NCBI GenBank assembly: GCA_003978805.1
Contig: QNYI01000088.1
Span: forward strand, 1-15,764
Direction of reading: 5' to 3'
DNA length: 15,764 nucleotides
Source of the DNA: Desulfurobacterium sp.
GTDB lineage: Bacteria; Aquificota; Aquificia; Desulfurobacteriales; Desulfurobacteriaceae
The notes beneath the pieces were generated by a model, which was given only the letters and a program-made list of their open reading frames with translations, was not told the origin of the DNA and made no database searches. A program made the position numbers and the translations under genes. Shown here in pieces: positions 7,930 to 14,806 of this stretch (position 1 is the stretch's first letter; each line of letters starts with the position of its first letter).

Positions 7930-10569
7930 TTAAACCTGTCTCTCAACCTTTTCTACGGTGTAGCACTCTATTACGTCCCCCACCTTGATGTCGTTAAAGT
8001 TCTCAAGGCCGACTCCACACTCGTAACCGGCTTGAACCTCTCTAACGTCGTCCTTGAAACGTTTCAGTGAAGCAATCCTTCCTTCGTAAACGACAACTCC
8101 ATCCCTTACCAGCCTTACCATAGCGTTCCTTCTTATTACACCGTCTTTTACGTAACAACCGGCAACCGTTCCGACCTTAGGTATCTTGAAGGTTGCCCTA
8201 ACCTCTGCAGAGCCGAGGTAGACCTCTTTCTCTTCGGGAGCAAGGAGTCCCTGCATAGCTTTCTTAACTTCGTCAACGATGTCGTAGATAACCCTGTAGG
8301 TTCTTACATCTACCTTCTCCCTCTCTGCCGCTTTCCTTGCAGCAGAGTCAGGCCTCACGTTAAAGCCTATAACAATGGCGTTTGAGGCCGCAGCGAGCAT
8401 AACGTCGTTCTCTGTGATTGGGCCAACGCCGGCGTGGATTATCTTGACCTTAACCTCGTCGGTGGAGAGCTCTTCTAAGGACTTCCTTATGGCCTCAATA
8501 GAACCTTGGGCATCGGCCTTAAGGACAACGTTGAGCTCCTTAACCTCCCCCGCCTGCATCTGGGAAAAGAGCTCTTCAAGGGATATCTTCTTTTCCTTCT
8601 CAAGAGCAGACTCCCTTGCAAGCTCCTGCCTCTTTTCGGCTATCTTCCTTGCAGTCTTTTCATCCTTAACGACGACGAACTTATCTCCGGCAAGGGGAAC
8701 GCCGTCAAGGCCGAGAACCTCTACAGGAATGGAGGGCCCTGCCTCTTTCACAGGGTTACCCTTATCGTCAAACATTGCCCTCACTTTTCCGGCGTAAAGA
8801 CCTGCAACGATGGCATCTCCAACCCTTAACGTTCCGCTCTGGACAAGGAGGGTCGCAACGGGTCCTCTCTTCTTGTCAAGCTTTGCCTCAAGGACAACGC
8901 CACGGGCAGGTTTGTCAGGGTTGGCCTTGAGCTCCATGAGCTCAGCCTGAAGGGCTATCATCTCAAGGAGCTCGTCAACCCCCTCACCTGTCTTAGCAGA
9001 AACCGGAACCATTATGGTGTCACCACCCCAGTCCTCCGGGATGAGGCCGTACTGGGTGAGCTCCTGCTTAACCCTTTCAGGGTTTGCTCCCGGCTTATCT
9101 ATCTTGTTTATGGCAACGATTATCGGAACACCTGCAGCCTTTGCGTGGTTTATCGCCTCTACTGTTTGAGGCATAACCCCGTCATCAGCAGCAACAACCA
9201 GAACGGCAATGTCCGTTACCTGAGCACCCCGGGCCCTCATTGCAGTGAAGGCCTCGTGTCCGGGAGTATCCAAGAAAACAAGCGTCTTTTTACCTTCACT
9301 GGTATCTACTTCAACTACAGAAGCACCGATGTGCTGGGTTATCCCTCCGGCCTCTCTCTCTGTAACCCTCGTATTCCTTATATAGTCAAGGAGCGTAGTT
9401 TTACCGTGGTCAACGTGTCCCATTACGGTAATGATTGGAGGACGGGGTTTAAGGTCTTCCTCCCTATCGGGAGTTTCTTCAAGCTCCTTCTCTAAGACCT
9501 CCTCTTCTTCTGCTCCTTCAAGCTTGACAACCTTGTCGTACTTCTCAGCAACTTTTGCCGCCGTTTCAAAATCTATCGGCTGGTTTATGGTCACAAACTT
9601 TCCAAGGGCTATTAAGTCCTGAAGGAGCTGGGTAGGGTCAACGCCAAGTTTTTCGGCAAACTCCCTTACAGAGATAACTTCAGGGATGACAACCGTTCTC
9701 GCCCTCTCTTCCTCTTCAATGAGCCTCTGGAGCTGTTCCTCTTCTGAGAGCTCCTCAAAAGGTACTTCTGTTACCTGCTCCTCTTTCTTTTTCTTCTTAC
9801 GCTTCTTCCTCTTAGCCCGGTTCTTCTCCTCTATCCTTCTCATAAGCTCTTCAAATTTCTTCTGGTCTTCAAGCTCCTTCTGCTCCCTCTTCCTCTCAGC
9901 AAGGAGCCCCTTCTCACTCTTAGTTTTTTCCTTCTCCCGAGCTTCTTTCGTTGAAGCTACGAGCTTTTCAAGCTGTTCCCTCGTTACTTTCTCAGTAACA
10001 GCCTTTTTCTTTTCCTCTCTTTCCGGCTTTCTAAACCTATCCCTTTTACGGGGCCTTGTTTCCCTTCTTTCCTCTCCCTTCTCCTCTCTCCTAAAGGGTC
10101 TCCTCCTTCTACGCCTCCTTTTAGCAAGCTCTTCAGGGGAGAGAATCCTAACATCAGAGGTTCTTCTCCTTCCCCTTTCTTCTTTCTTTTCCTCTTTCCT
10201 CTCCTCTTCCCTTTTCTCCTCTTTAACCTCCGTCTCTTCTGCTTTTACTGAAAGGGTAGAGACAGTCTCCTCTTTACGCTCGGGCTCTTCCACAATCTCT
10301 GTTTTCTCTTCTTTTTGAACCTCAACCTGAAGGGTTTCTACCTTTTCCTTCCTCTCTTCTTTCTTCTCTTCTTTACTTTCTTCAGGGATAACTTCCTTAA
10401 CGGGAACTTCAACGGGCTCTAAGAACTCCTTAACGAGCATTACTTGCCTTTCGTCAAGGCTTGAACTTGGACTCTTAACGGGAATTTCAAGCTCCTTGAG
10501 CTTCTCTATAAGCTCCTTTGAAGACATACCCAGCTCTTTTGCAAGCTGATGAACCCTTACCTTTGCCAA
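7930..10569 (-). CDS. infB: Translation initiation factor IF-2
   Basis: 879 residues. An N-terminal IF2_N module (about 1-52, [15 protein letters not shown]) is followed by a highly charged Glu/Lys/Arg linker (about 60-290, with RRRRRRR and [10 protein letters not shown] tracts). A second IF2_N-like module (about 295-346) precedes the GTPase domain: G1 GHVDHGKTT (384-392), G3 DTPGHEAF (434-441), G4 NKID (488-491) and G5 SAK (524-526). Domains II, III and IV follow, ending [19 protein letters not shown]-2 delivers initiator fMet-tRNA to the ribosome and hydrolyses GTP at subunit joining. The start is TTG at 10569, with GGGGG (10577-10581) 7 nt upstream. The linker gives the opposite strand long open frames that are not genes. 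It has its own promoter at the end of yraN and an intrinsic terminator. Confidence 0.98.
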   Translation of the reverse strand: MAKVRVHQLAKELGMSSKELIEKLKELEIPVKSPSSSLDERQVMLVKEFLEPVEVPVKEVIPEESKEEKKEERKEKVETLQVEVQKEEKTEIVEEPERKEETVSTLSVKAEETEVKEEKREEERKEEKKEERGRRRTSDVRILSPEELAKRRRRRRRPFRREEKGEERRETRPRKRDRFRKPEREEKKKAVTEKVTREQLEKLVASTKEAREKEKTKSEKGLLAERKREQKELEDQKKFEELMRRIEEKNRAKRKKRKKKKKEEQVTEVPFEELSEEEQLQRLIEEEERARTVVIPEVISVREFAEKLGVDPTQLLQDLIALGKFVTINQPIDFETAAKVAEKYDKVVKLEGAEEEEVLEKELEETPDREEDLKPRPPIITVMGHVDHGKTTLLDYIRNTRVTEREAGGITQHIGASVVEVDTSEGKKTLVFLDTPGHEAFTAMRARGAQVTDIAVLVVAADDGVMPQTVEAINHAKAAGVPIIVAINKIDKPGANPERVKQELTQYGLIPEDWGGDTIMVPVSAKTGEGVDELLEMIALQAELMELKANPDKPARGVVLEAKLDKKRGPVATLLVQSGTLRVGDAIVAGLYAGKVRAMFDDKGNPVKEAGPSIPVEVLGLDGVPLAGDKFVVVKDEKTARKIAEKRQELARESALEKEKKISLEELFSQMQAGEVKELNVVLKADAQGSIEAIRKSLEELSTDEVKVKIIHAGVGPITENDVMLAAASNAIVIGFNVRPDSAARKAAEREKVDVRTYRVIYDIVDEVKKAMQGLLAPEEKEVYLGSAEVRATFKIPKVGTVAGCYVKDGVIRRNAMVRLVRDGVVVYEGRIASLKRFKDDVREVQAGYECGVGLENFNDIKVGDVIECYTVEKVERQV

Positions 10570-10611
10570 AATAAAACCCCCATTCTAAAGCGGTTAAAAC
10601 TTTGCTACCAT

Positions 10612-10639
10612 AATATAGACGGTAGGCGAATTATATCAA
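10612..10639 (-). promoter_or_regulatory. Candidate infB promoter overlapping yraN stop
   Basis: On the minus strand TTGATA (10634-10639) is separated by 16 bp from TATATT (10612-10617); TATTAT two bases further on is an alternative -10. The -35 box contains the yraN TGA stop (10636-10638). The start would lie about 35 nt before the infB TTG. Confidence 0.5.
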
Positions 10640-11004
10640 CAGTTTAACTGAAAAGCATCTTCAACGTGAACTACGGTGGGCAGGTCACCATCTTCTATTC
10701 CGATTACGTCAAACCTAACGGCTTCGTAGGCGAGTTCCGTCTCGTTTAAGAATTTAAGGGCTGTCTTTACAATTTTCCGCCGTTTTACCCCGTCAATCGC
10801 CTCTAAGGGAGTAACTTGACTTCCCCTTTTCCTCAGCTTTACTTCAACGAATACTACCGTCCTTGTTGATTCGTCAAAGGCGATGATATCAATCTCGCCG
10901 TAGGAGCTCCTGTAGTTTCTCCTTATAATAGAGTAGCCTTTCCTGAGGAGATACCGGGAAGCTATTCTCTCCCCCCTTCTCCCTCTTTCCTTTGACCCTT
11001 CCAA
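10636..11004 (-). CDS. yraN: UPF0102/YraN family endonuclease-like protein
   Basis: 122 residues, normal for YraN. Family marks are [17 protein letters not shown] (8-24), [12 protein letters not shown] (30-41) and VFVEVKLRK (51-59). E12, D39, E54 and K56 make the nuclease-like E...D...ExK set shared with restriction-type and Holliday-junction nucleases; the cellular role is not established. The start is TTG at 11004, supported by AGGAGGAG at 11007-11014 inside rnhB. The conserved GRRGE region begins within the shared stretch, so most of the 116-bp overlap with rnhB cannot be an artefact of start choice. It lies between rnhB and infB on the same strand, a chain probably co-transcribed from the rplS promoter. 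Confidence 0.9.
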   Translation of the reverse strand: MEGSKERGRRGERIASRYLLRKGYSIIRRNYRSSYGEIDIIAFDESTRTVVFVEVKLRKRGSQVTPLEAIDGVKRRKIVKTALKFLNETELAYEAVRFDVIGIEDGDLPTVVHVEDAFQLNC

Positions 11005-11593
11005 AGCTCCTCCTGTGAACGGGGGTTATCCCAAAGGAATCTATGGCCAAAAGGTGAGCTTTTGTAGGGTAACCTTTGTGCTTTTCAAAACCGTATCCCG
11101 GGAAGACCTCAGACAGCTTCTCCATTATGAAGTCCCTTGCCACCTTGGCAACCACGCTTGCACAGGCACAGGAAAAGCTCCTTTCATCTCCCTTTACGAG
11201 AACTAAGGATTTATCCTTAAACCCATCCAGCCTTAGGTAGTCGGTTATGAGGAAGTCGGGAACGACTGAAAGGTCGCTAAGAGCTCTCCTAACTGCAAGC
11301 AGGGTCGCCCTGTAGATGTTCAGCGAATCCACCTCTAAAGAATCTGCAAAGCCGATACCTACAGAGACGGCTTCATCAAGTATCCTGTAAAAGAGCTCCC
11401 TCCTTTCCTTCTCTTTCAGCTTCTTAGAGTCCTTAAATAAAAAAGGATTGACGTTCCGCGGGAAGATAACGGCCGCCGCCACCACGGGGCCGGCAAGTGG
11501 CCCTCTTCCCGCCTCGTCAACCCCGGCAACGAATCTATAGCCCCTTGACCAGAGCTCCTTCTCAAAGCGAAGGATTACTTCTTTGTCATCCAC
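10889..11593 (-). CDS. rnhB: Ribonuclease HII
   Basis: 234 residues. Core motifs are [20 protein letters not shown] (23-42, catalytic D26 and E27), DSKKL (55-59), LITDYL (D118) and [13 protein letters not shown] (142-154, D154). [16 protein letters not shown] and PVHRRSF close the core. The enzyme cuts the RNA strand of RNA/DNA hybrids and removes misincorporated ribonucleotides. The start is GTG at 11593: an in-frame stop lies only four codons upstream and no ATG is available. The gene begins inside the last 19 bp of rplS. Residues after about 198 ([13 protein letters not shown] to the end) form a basic tail encoded largely in the DNA shared with yraN in another frame. Confidence 0.95.
   Translation of the reverse strand: MDDKEVILRFEKELWSRGYRFVAGVDEAGRGPLAGPVVAAAVIFPRNVNPFLFKDSKKLKEKERRELFYRILDEAVSVGIGFADSLEVDSLNIYRATLLAVRRALSDLSVVPDFLITDYLRLDGFKDKSLVLVKGDERSFSCACASVVAKVARDFIMEKLSEVFPGYGFEKHKGYPTKAHLLAIDSFGITPVHRRSFGRVKGKREKGGENSFPVSPQERLLYYKEKLQELLRRD
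11007..11014 (-). promoter_or_regulatory. yraN ribosome binding site inside rnhB
   Basis: AGGAGGAG on the minus strand ends 2 nt before the yraN TTG, so the core AGGAGG is 4 nt away. It lies wholly within the rnhB coding sequence and fixes the yraN start. Confidence 0.7.
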
Positions 11594-11958
11594 TCCTTCT
11601 TCTCTTTAATCTTGGCAGCCTTACCTTTAAGCTCCCTGAGGTAGTAAAGCCTTGCCCTTCTTACGATACCCCTCTTAACAACTTCTATCTTTTCAATTAC
11701 CCTTGAGTGAAGAGGGAAAGTCCTCTCAATCCCGATACCGTAGGAAACTTTCCTGACGGTAAAGGTTGCATCCGTTCCGCTACCGCCCCTCTTCCTGATA
11801 ACAACTCCCTCAAAAACCTGAACCCTCTCTTTATCACCTTCCTTTACCTTAACGTAAACCCTGACAGTGTCTCCCGGCCTAAAGTCCACCTTGAGCATAT
11901 CCTTTCTCATGTATTTTTCCTGAACCGCCTTCATAAGAGCGTCAAGTCCGCCTAACAT
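11575..11958 (-). CDS. rplS: Ribosomal protein L19 (bL19)
   Basis: 127 residues from the ATG at 11958. The L19 signature is clear: [75 protein letters not shown]19 lies at the interface of the 30S and 50S subunits. A longer frame opens at 11994, but the chosen ATG has GGGAGG 6 nt upstream (11965-11970). The predicted -10 box at 11995-12000 puts the transcription start near 11988, downstream of that longer start, which therefore would not be in the message. A lysine-rich tail ([12 protein letters not shown]) ends the protein. It is the first gene of the rplS-rnhB-yraN chain and follows tRNA-Arg. Confidence 0.97.
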   Translation of the reverse strand: MLGGLDALMKAVQEKYMRKDMLKVDFRPGDTVRVYVKVKEGDKERVQVFEGVVIRKRGGSGTDATFTVRKVSYGIGIERTFPLHSRVIEKIEVVKRGIVRRARLYYLRELKGKAAKIKEKKEWMTKK

Positions 11959-11964
11959 AATAGA

Positions 11965-11970
11965 CCTCCC
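11965..11970 (-). promoter_or_regulatory. rplS: rplS ribosome binding site
   Basis: GGGAGG on the minus strand, 6 nt before the ATG at 11958. It decides between this ATG and a possible start 36 bp upstream. Confidence 0.75.
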
Positions 11971-11994
11971 GATGGTAATAAAAAGCGCCTGCAA

Positions 11995-12022
11995 ATTTTA
12001 TGGATTTTTTGGGAAAAGTCAA
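11995..12022 (-). promoter_or_regulatory. rplS operon promoter
   Basis: On the minus strand TTGACT (12017-12022) lies 16 bp from TAAAAT (11995-12000). The -35 begins 13 bp downstream of the tRNA-Arg 3' end, and the T-rich stretch between may help end the tRNA transcript. The untranslated leader would be about 30 nt. Confidence 0.65.
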
Positions 12023-12035
12023 GGAAAAATAAAAA

Positions 12036-12112
12036 TGGTGCGCCCGGCAGGGATCGAACCTGCGACCTCGAGATTAGGAATCTCGCGCTCTATCCTACTG
12101 AGCTACGGGCGC
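12036..12112 (-). tRNA. tRNA-Arg (anticodon CCU)
   Basis: A 77-nt cloverleaf with CCA encoded. Acceptor arms GCGCCCG and CGGGCGC pair perfectly; the D stem is GCTC/GAGC; the anticodon stem CGAGA/TCTCG encloses the loop TTCCTAA with CCT at 34-36; the T stem GCAGG/CCTGC encloses TTCGATC. It reads AGG, which is used very often as an Arg codon in this window. No integration scar or direct repeat of its 3' end was seen. Confidence 0.97.
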
Positions 12113-12125
12113 ACAGCAAGATAGA

Positions 12126-12154
12126 AAGATAGGAAGTCGGGTTTGCCCTGTCAA
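12126..12154 (-). promoter_or_regulatory. tRNA-Arg promoter
   Basis: On the minus strand a consensus TTGACA (12149-12154) lies 17 bp from TATCTT (12126-12131), which ends 13 bp before the tRNA 5' end. A second TATCTT follows closely. Its -35 directly abuts the candidate -35 of the divergent aroC promoter. Confidence 0.65.
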
Positions 12155-12171
12155 CTCGTTAACGTTAAAAT
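12143..12171 (+). promoter_or_regulatory. Candidate aroC promoter
   Basis: TTGCCC (12143-12148) lies 17 bp from TAAAAT (12166-12171). The start would be near 12178, leaving a leader of about 20 nt that contains GGAGG (12187-12191), 7 nt before the aroC GTG. Confidence 0.45.
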
Positions 12172-12198
12172 TCGGAAAAACTTTCTGGAGGTAGAGGA

Positions 12199-13371
12199 GT
12201 GCTAAGGTTTTACACTGCCGGCGAGAGTCACGGCAAGGGAATCTTTGCATACCTTGAAGGTATCCCGGCTAACTTCGCCGTAGACTTTGAGTTTATCAAT
12301 AGAGAGCTCTCCCGCCGTCAAAAAGGTTACGGTCGTGGAAAAAGGATGAAGATAGAAAAAGACAGGGTAGAGTTCCTCTCAGGCGTCAGGCTCGGGAAAA
12401 CCCTCGGCTCTCCTATCCTGATGGCCGTCTGGAACAGGGACTACGAGAACTGGACAGAGATAATGAAACCCGAGCCGGGGGAACTCCCGAAAGAAAAGAA
12501 GGTTACCCGCCCTCGTCCCGGCCACGCAGACCTAAGCGGGGTTTTAAAGTATAAGAGCGACGACGTAAGGAACATTTTAGAGCGCTCAAGCGCAAGGGAA
12601 ACGGCAGGAAGGGTAGCGGCTGGAGCTCTCTGTAAAGATATCCTAAGAAACCTCGGCGTAACCGTAGGGAGCTACGTTATTTCCATCGGAAATGTAGAAG
12701 TGCCAAGAAGCTACCTTGGGTTAACCTACGAAGAACGTTTTAAAAACGCAGAGAGCTCTGAGGTAAGGATACCCGTAAACGACCAAGAGGTTGAAGAAGC
12801 CTTTAAAAGGGAGATTGACAAGGCTAAAGAAACCGGCGAGAGTCTGGGAGGGATATTTGAAGTCTTTGCCTTAGGCTTACCCCCCGGGATAGGCAGTCAT
12901 ACCCAGTGGGATAAAAGGCTTGATGGCAGGATAGCCCAAGCGATAATGTCCATTCAGGCGATAAAGGGAGTTGAAATCGGTATGGGATTTGAGGCTGCAA
13001 GAACTCCCGGCTCTAAGGTTCACGATGAGATTTTCTACTCCCCTGAGAGGGGATTTTTCAGGAAGACAAACAACGCCGGCGGTTTAGAGGGGGGAATGAC
13101 AAACGGAATGCCCATCCTCGTAAGGGCTGCAATGAAGCCGATACCAACCCTCTACAGCCCCTTAAGGAGCGTTGACATAAGGACTAAAGAGCCTTTCTTG
13201 GCCTGCGTTGAACGTTCAGATGTTTGCGCCGTCCCGGCAGCTGCGGTCGTCGCAGAAGCGATGCTCGCTATAACGATACTCTCTGCAATCTTAGAGATGT
13301 TCCCCTCCGACGAATTCACGAGGTTAAAAAGGTGGTGGGAGGAATACAGGGAGGAGGTTAAAAACTTCTAA
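12199..13371 (+). CDS. aroC: Chorismate synthase
   Basis: 390 residues, in the range of the longer bacterial AroC proteins. Signature regions are AGESHGKG (7-14), RRQKGYGRG (39-47), RPRPGHADLSGVLKY (104-118), RSSARETAGRVAAGA (129-143), TNNAGGLEGGMTNG (290-303) and ERSDVCAVPAAAVVAEAM (338-355), which cover the FMN- and substrate-binding elements. It converts 5-enolpyruvylshikimate 3-phosphate to chorismate, the branch point to aromatic amino acids and folate, using reduced FMN. The start is GTG at 12199, with GGAGG at 12187-12191. No other shikimate gene is adjacent. The TAA stop overlaps the stop of the convergent sfsA gene. Confidence 0.97.
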   Translation: MLRFYTAGESHGKGIFAYLEGIPANFAVDFEFINRELSRRQKGYGRGKRMKIEKDRVEFLSGVRLGKTLGSPILMAVWNRDYENWTEIMKPEPGELPKEKKVTRPRPGHADLSGVLKYKSDDVRNILERSSARETAGRVAAGALCKDILRNLGVTVGSYVISIGNVEVPRSYLGLTYEERFKNAESSEVRIPVNDQEVEEAFKREIDKAKETGESLGGIFEVFALGLPPGIGSHTQWDKRLDGRIAQAIMSIQAIKGVEIGMGFEAARTPGSKVHDEIFYSPERGFFRKTNNAGGLEGGMTNGMPILVRAAMKPIPTLYSPLRSVDIRTKEPFLACVERSDVCAVPAAAVVAEAMLAITILSAILEMFPSDEFTRLKRWWEEYREEVKNF

Positions 13372-14072
13372 CACAGGGGAAGTTCCCCATCAACGTAGAC
13401 TCCTCCCTCTTCCGGGAGGAACCTTAACTTTGCAATAAAAACCTCCACCCCCAAGGAAAGAGCTCTCTTTAAACTTTCGGCAAAGAGCGGGTCTGTCTCA
13501 GCGTTAGGAGAAAAACAGCTACAGCTTCTAAAGGCCAAGAAAAGAACTCCTGCCTTAAACCCTTCTTGACGGAGAAGGATAAGCTCTTCCACGTGTCTCC
13601 TACCCCTTTCGGTAGGAGCGTCAGGGAAAAGGCAGGCACTCCCCTTAACAAGGTTACACCCTTTAACTTCAAGGTAGAAGTTACCGTCTATGAGGAGGTC
13701 TATTCGGCTCTTTCCCCGCTTGACCTCCTTTTTTACCTCCTTAGGGTAGAAACCGAGAAATCCATTCCTTACGAGCCTTTCGGCTATTAGCAGGTGAGCA
13801 GGAGTATAGAGGAAAACCCACTCGTTTTCACTTTTAACCGCCACAAGCTTGTGGTCAAGTTTCCCCCTCGGGTTCTCTGATAAAAGGAGTAGAGCTCCCG
13901 GGACAAGGAGCTCTTTCAACCTACCCGTATCCGATATATGTACCCTCTTTACTCCGGAATCCGTCTTAACTACCCCGGAAAACCTGTTAACCCTTTCAAT
14001 CAAAGTGCCAAAAGTGAGCTCCTTAAAGAGCTCCTTAATATTTAAGACCTCACAGGGCCTTTTGGACTTCAA
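13368..14072 (-). CDS. sfsA: SfsA family protein (sugar fermentation stimulation protein homologue)
   Basis: 234 residues. Family marks are FGTLIERVNRFSGVV (21-35), HISDTGRLKELLVPGA (45-60), KRGKSRIDLLI (118-128), FYLEVKGCNLVKG (132-144) and FPDAPTERGRRHVEEL (149-164). D125, E135 and K137 form a nuclease-like D...ExK set. Despite the name, the molecular role is unsettled; DNA binding has been reported for the E. coli protein. The start is TTG at 14072, supported by AAGGAG (14080-14085) 7 nt upstream. It overlaps the preceding phosphatase gene by 23 bp, so the two are probably co-transcribed and translationally coupled. The last 4 bp overlap the aroC stop, and there is no room for a terminator between them. 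Confidence 0.92.
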   Translation of the reverse strand: MKSKRPCEVLNIKELFKELTFGTLIERVNRFSGVVKTDSGVKRVHISDTGRLKELLVPGALLLLSENPRGKLDHKLVAVKSENEWVFLYTPAHLLIAERLVRNGFLGFYPKEVKKEVKRGKSRIDLLIDGNFYLEVKGCNLVKGSACLFPDAPTERGRRHVEELILLRQEGFKAGVLFLAFRSCSCFSPNAETDPLFAESLKRALSLGVEVFIAKLRFLPEEGGVYVDGELPLC

Positions 14073-14703
14073 AGTCTATCTCCTTACCGAGGTGGCCGGT
14101 AGCATTGGCAACGTGGACAATAACCCTTTTAGTAGACGGTTCATACTCAACGACGGTAATTCCGCAGTTTGCCTGCTTAAAAGCCCAGAACTTGTTAAGG
14201 TCTACACCGAGGAGGTAACACATCAGAACCTTGTTTGTTGCATCGTGTCCCACTATGACGATAAGGTCATCTTCACCGTGTTCCTTCACAACCTCCTCAA
14301 AGGCCTTAACGGCTCTATCGTAAACGTCCTTTAAACTCTCCCCTCCCTCACCGGGCATCTTCACTTCTGCAGGCTTCTCCCTCCAGAGTTTAAGGAGCTC
14401 CGGGTACTTTTCCTCAACCTCAGAAGCCAACATACCTTCCCACTCACCGTGATCAATCTCCTTAAAACCCTCCTTCACCCTCACTTCCAACCCGTGGTGT
14501 TTAGCTATTTCCCTTGCCGTATCAAGACACCTTGAAAGGGGACTTGAGTAAACGGCCTTTACAGGGAAATCCTTTAAAGCTTCCCCTACTCTCCTTGCCT
14601 GTTCCTTTCCTTCCTCGTTTAAAGGAATGTCCATCTTCCCCTGATACCTACCTTCGGCATTCCAGATAGTTTTACCGTGCCTTACGAGAATAATTTTTGG
14701 CAT
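14050..14703 (-). CDS. Histidine phosphatase family protein, probable metal-independent phosphoserine phosphatase (PspA-like)
   Basis: 217 residues. The histidine-phosphatase core is visible: ILVRHGKT with R8 and the phospho-accepting H9, YSSPLSRCLDTA (R58), KEIDHGEWEGML (E82, H85) and IVGHDATNKVL (H153). It aligns by eye over its whole length with the Hydrogenobacter iPSP subunit PspA: the EIDHG-W-GML--EV-EKYPE block, LLGVDL-KFW and the C-terminal HLG segment all match, and H85 falls at the same number. That enzyme dephosphorylates phosphoserine in serine synthesis. Phosphoglycerate mutase or a general phosphatase cannot be excluded. The ATG at 14703 has GGTGGGG upstream and follows a perfect TATAAT box. 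Confidence 0.85.
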   Translation of the reverse strand: MPKIILVRHGKTIWNAEGRYQGKMDIPLNEEGKEQARRVGEALKDFPVKAVYSSPLSRCLDTAREIAKHHGLEVRVKEGFKEIDHGEWEGMLASEVEEKYPELLKLWREKPAEVKMPGEGGESLKDVYDRAVKAFEEVVKEHGEDDLIVIVGHDATNKVLMCYLLGVDLNKFWAFKQANCGITVVEYEPSTKRVIVHVANATGHLGKEIDFEVQKAL

Positions 14704-14739
14704 CTTTAAACCCCACCGTTAACGTAATGTGCTCGGGGA

Positions 14740-14745
14740 ATTATA
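14740..14745 (-). promoter_or_regulatory. -10 box for the PspA-like phosphatase/sfsA pair
   Basis: A perfect TATAAT on the minus strand, 37 bp before the ATG at 14703. The -35 position, 16-17 bp upstream, falls at the junction of the T-tract and stem of the neighbouring gene's terminator and is a poor match. Confidence 0.5.
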
Positions 14746-14755
14746 AGACAAAATT

Positions 14756-14781
14756 AAAAAAACCCCCGCAAAACGCGGGGG
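14756..14781 (-). terminator. Strong intrinsic terminator after the acidic protein gene
   Basis: On the minus strand CCCCCGC (14775-14781) pairs perfectly with GCGGGGG (14763-14769) around the loop GTTTT, followed by seven T. It lies 25 bp after the stop codon of the acidic protein gene. Confidence 0.93.
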
Positions 14782-14806
14782 TAAATAGAGGATGAAAGCT
14801 TTATTA

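Noticed and set aside
8375..8829. Overlapping plus-strand frames of 140 and 107 residues opposite infB
   Set aside because: They are antisense to conserved IF-2 domains, have no recognisable motif, and arise from composition.
9686..10318. 210-residue plus-strand open frame opposite infB
   Set aside because: It is Ser/Leu/Phe-rich noise produced by the complement of Glu/Lys codons in the IF-2 linker; it has no ribosome site or domain.
11959..11994. Upstream start extending rplS by 12 residues
   Set aside because: It lies upstream of the predicted transcription start and has no ribosome site, while the ATG at 11958 has GGGAGG at good spacing.
12036..12112. tRNA-Arg as an attachment site for an integrated element
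   Set aside because: No integrase, no repeat of the tRNA 3' end, and housekeeping genes on both sides.
12157..12164. CGTTAACG palindrome in the aroC promoter, repeated at 14717-14724 before the phosphatase gene, as a shared operator
   Set aside because: The same 8-mer also occurs inside radA coding sequence at 6610-6617, so chance occurrence is likely.
13849..14334. 161-residue plus-strand frame opposite sfsA and the phosphatase
   Set aside because: It spans the antisense of two well-supported genes and has no family features.
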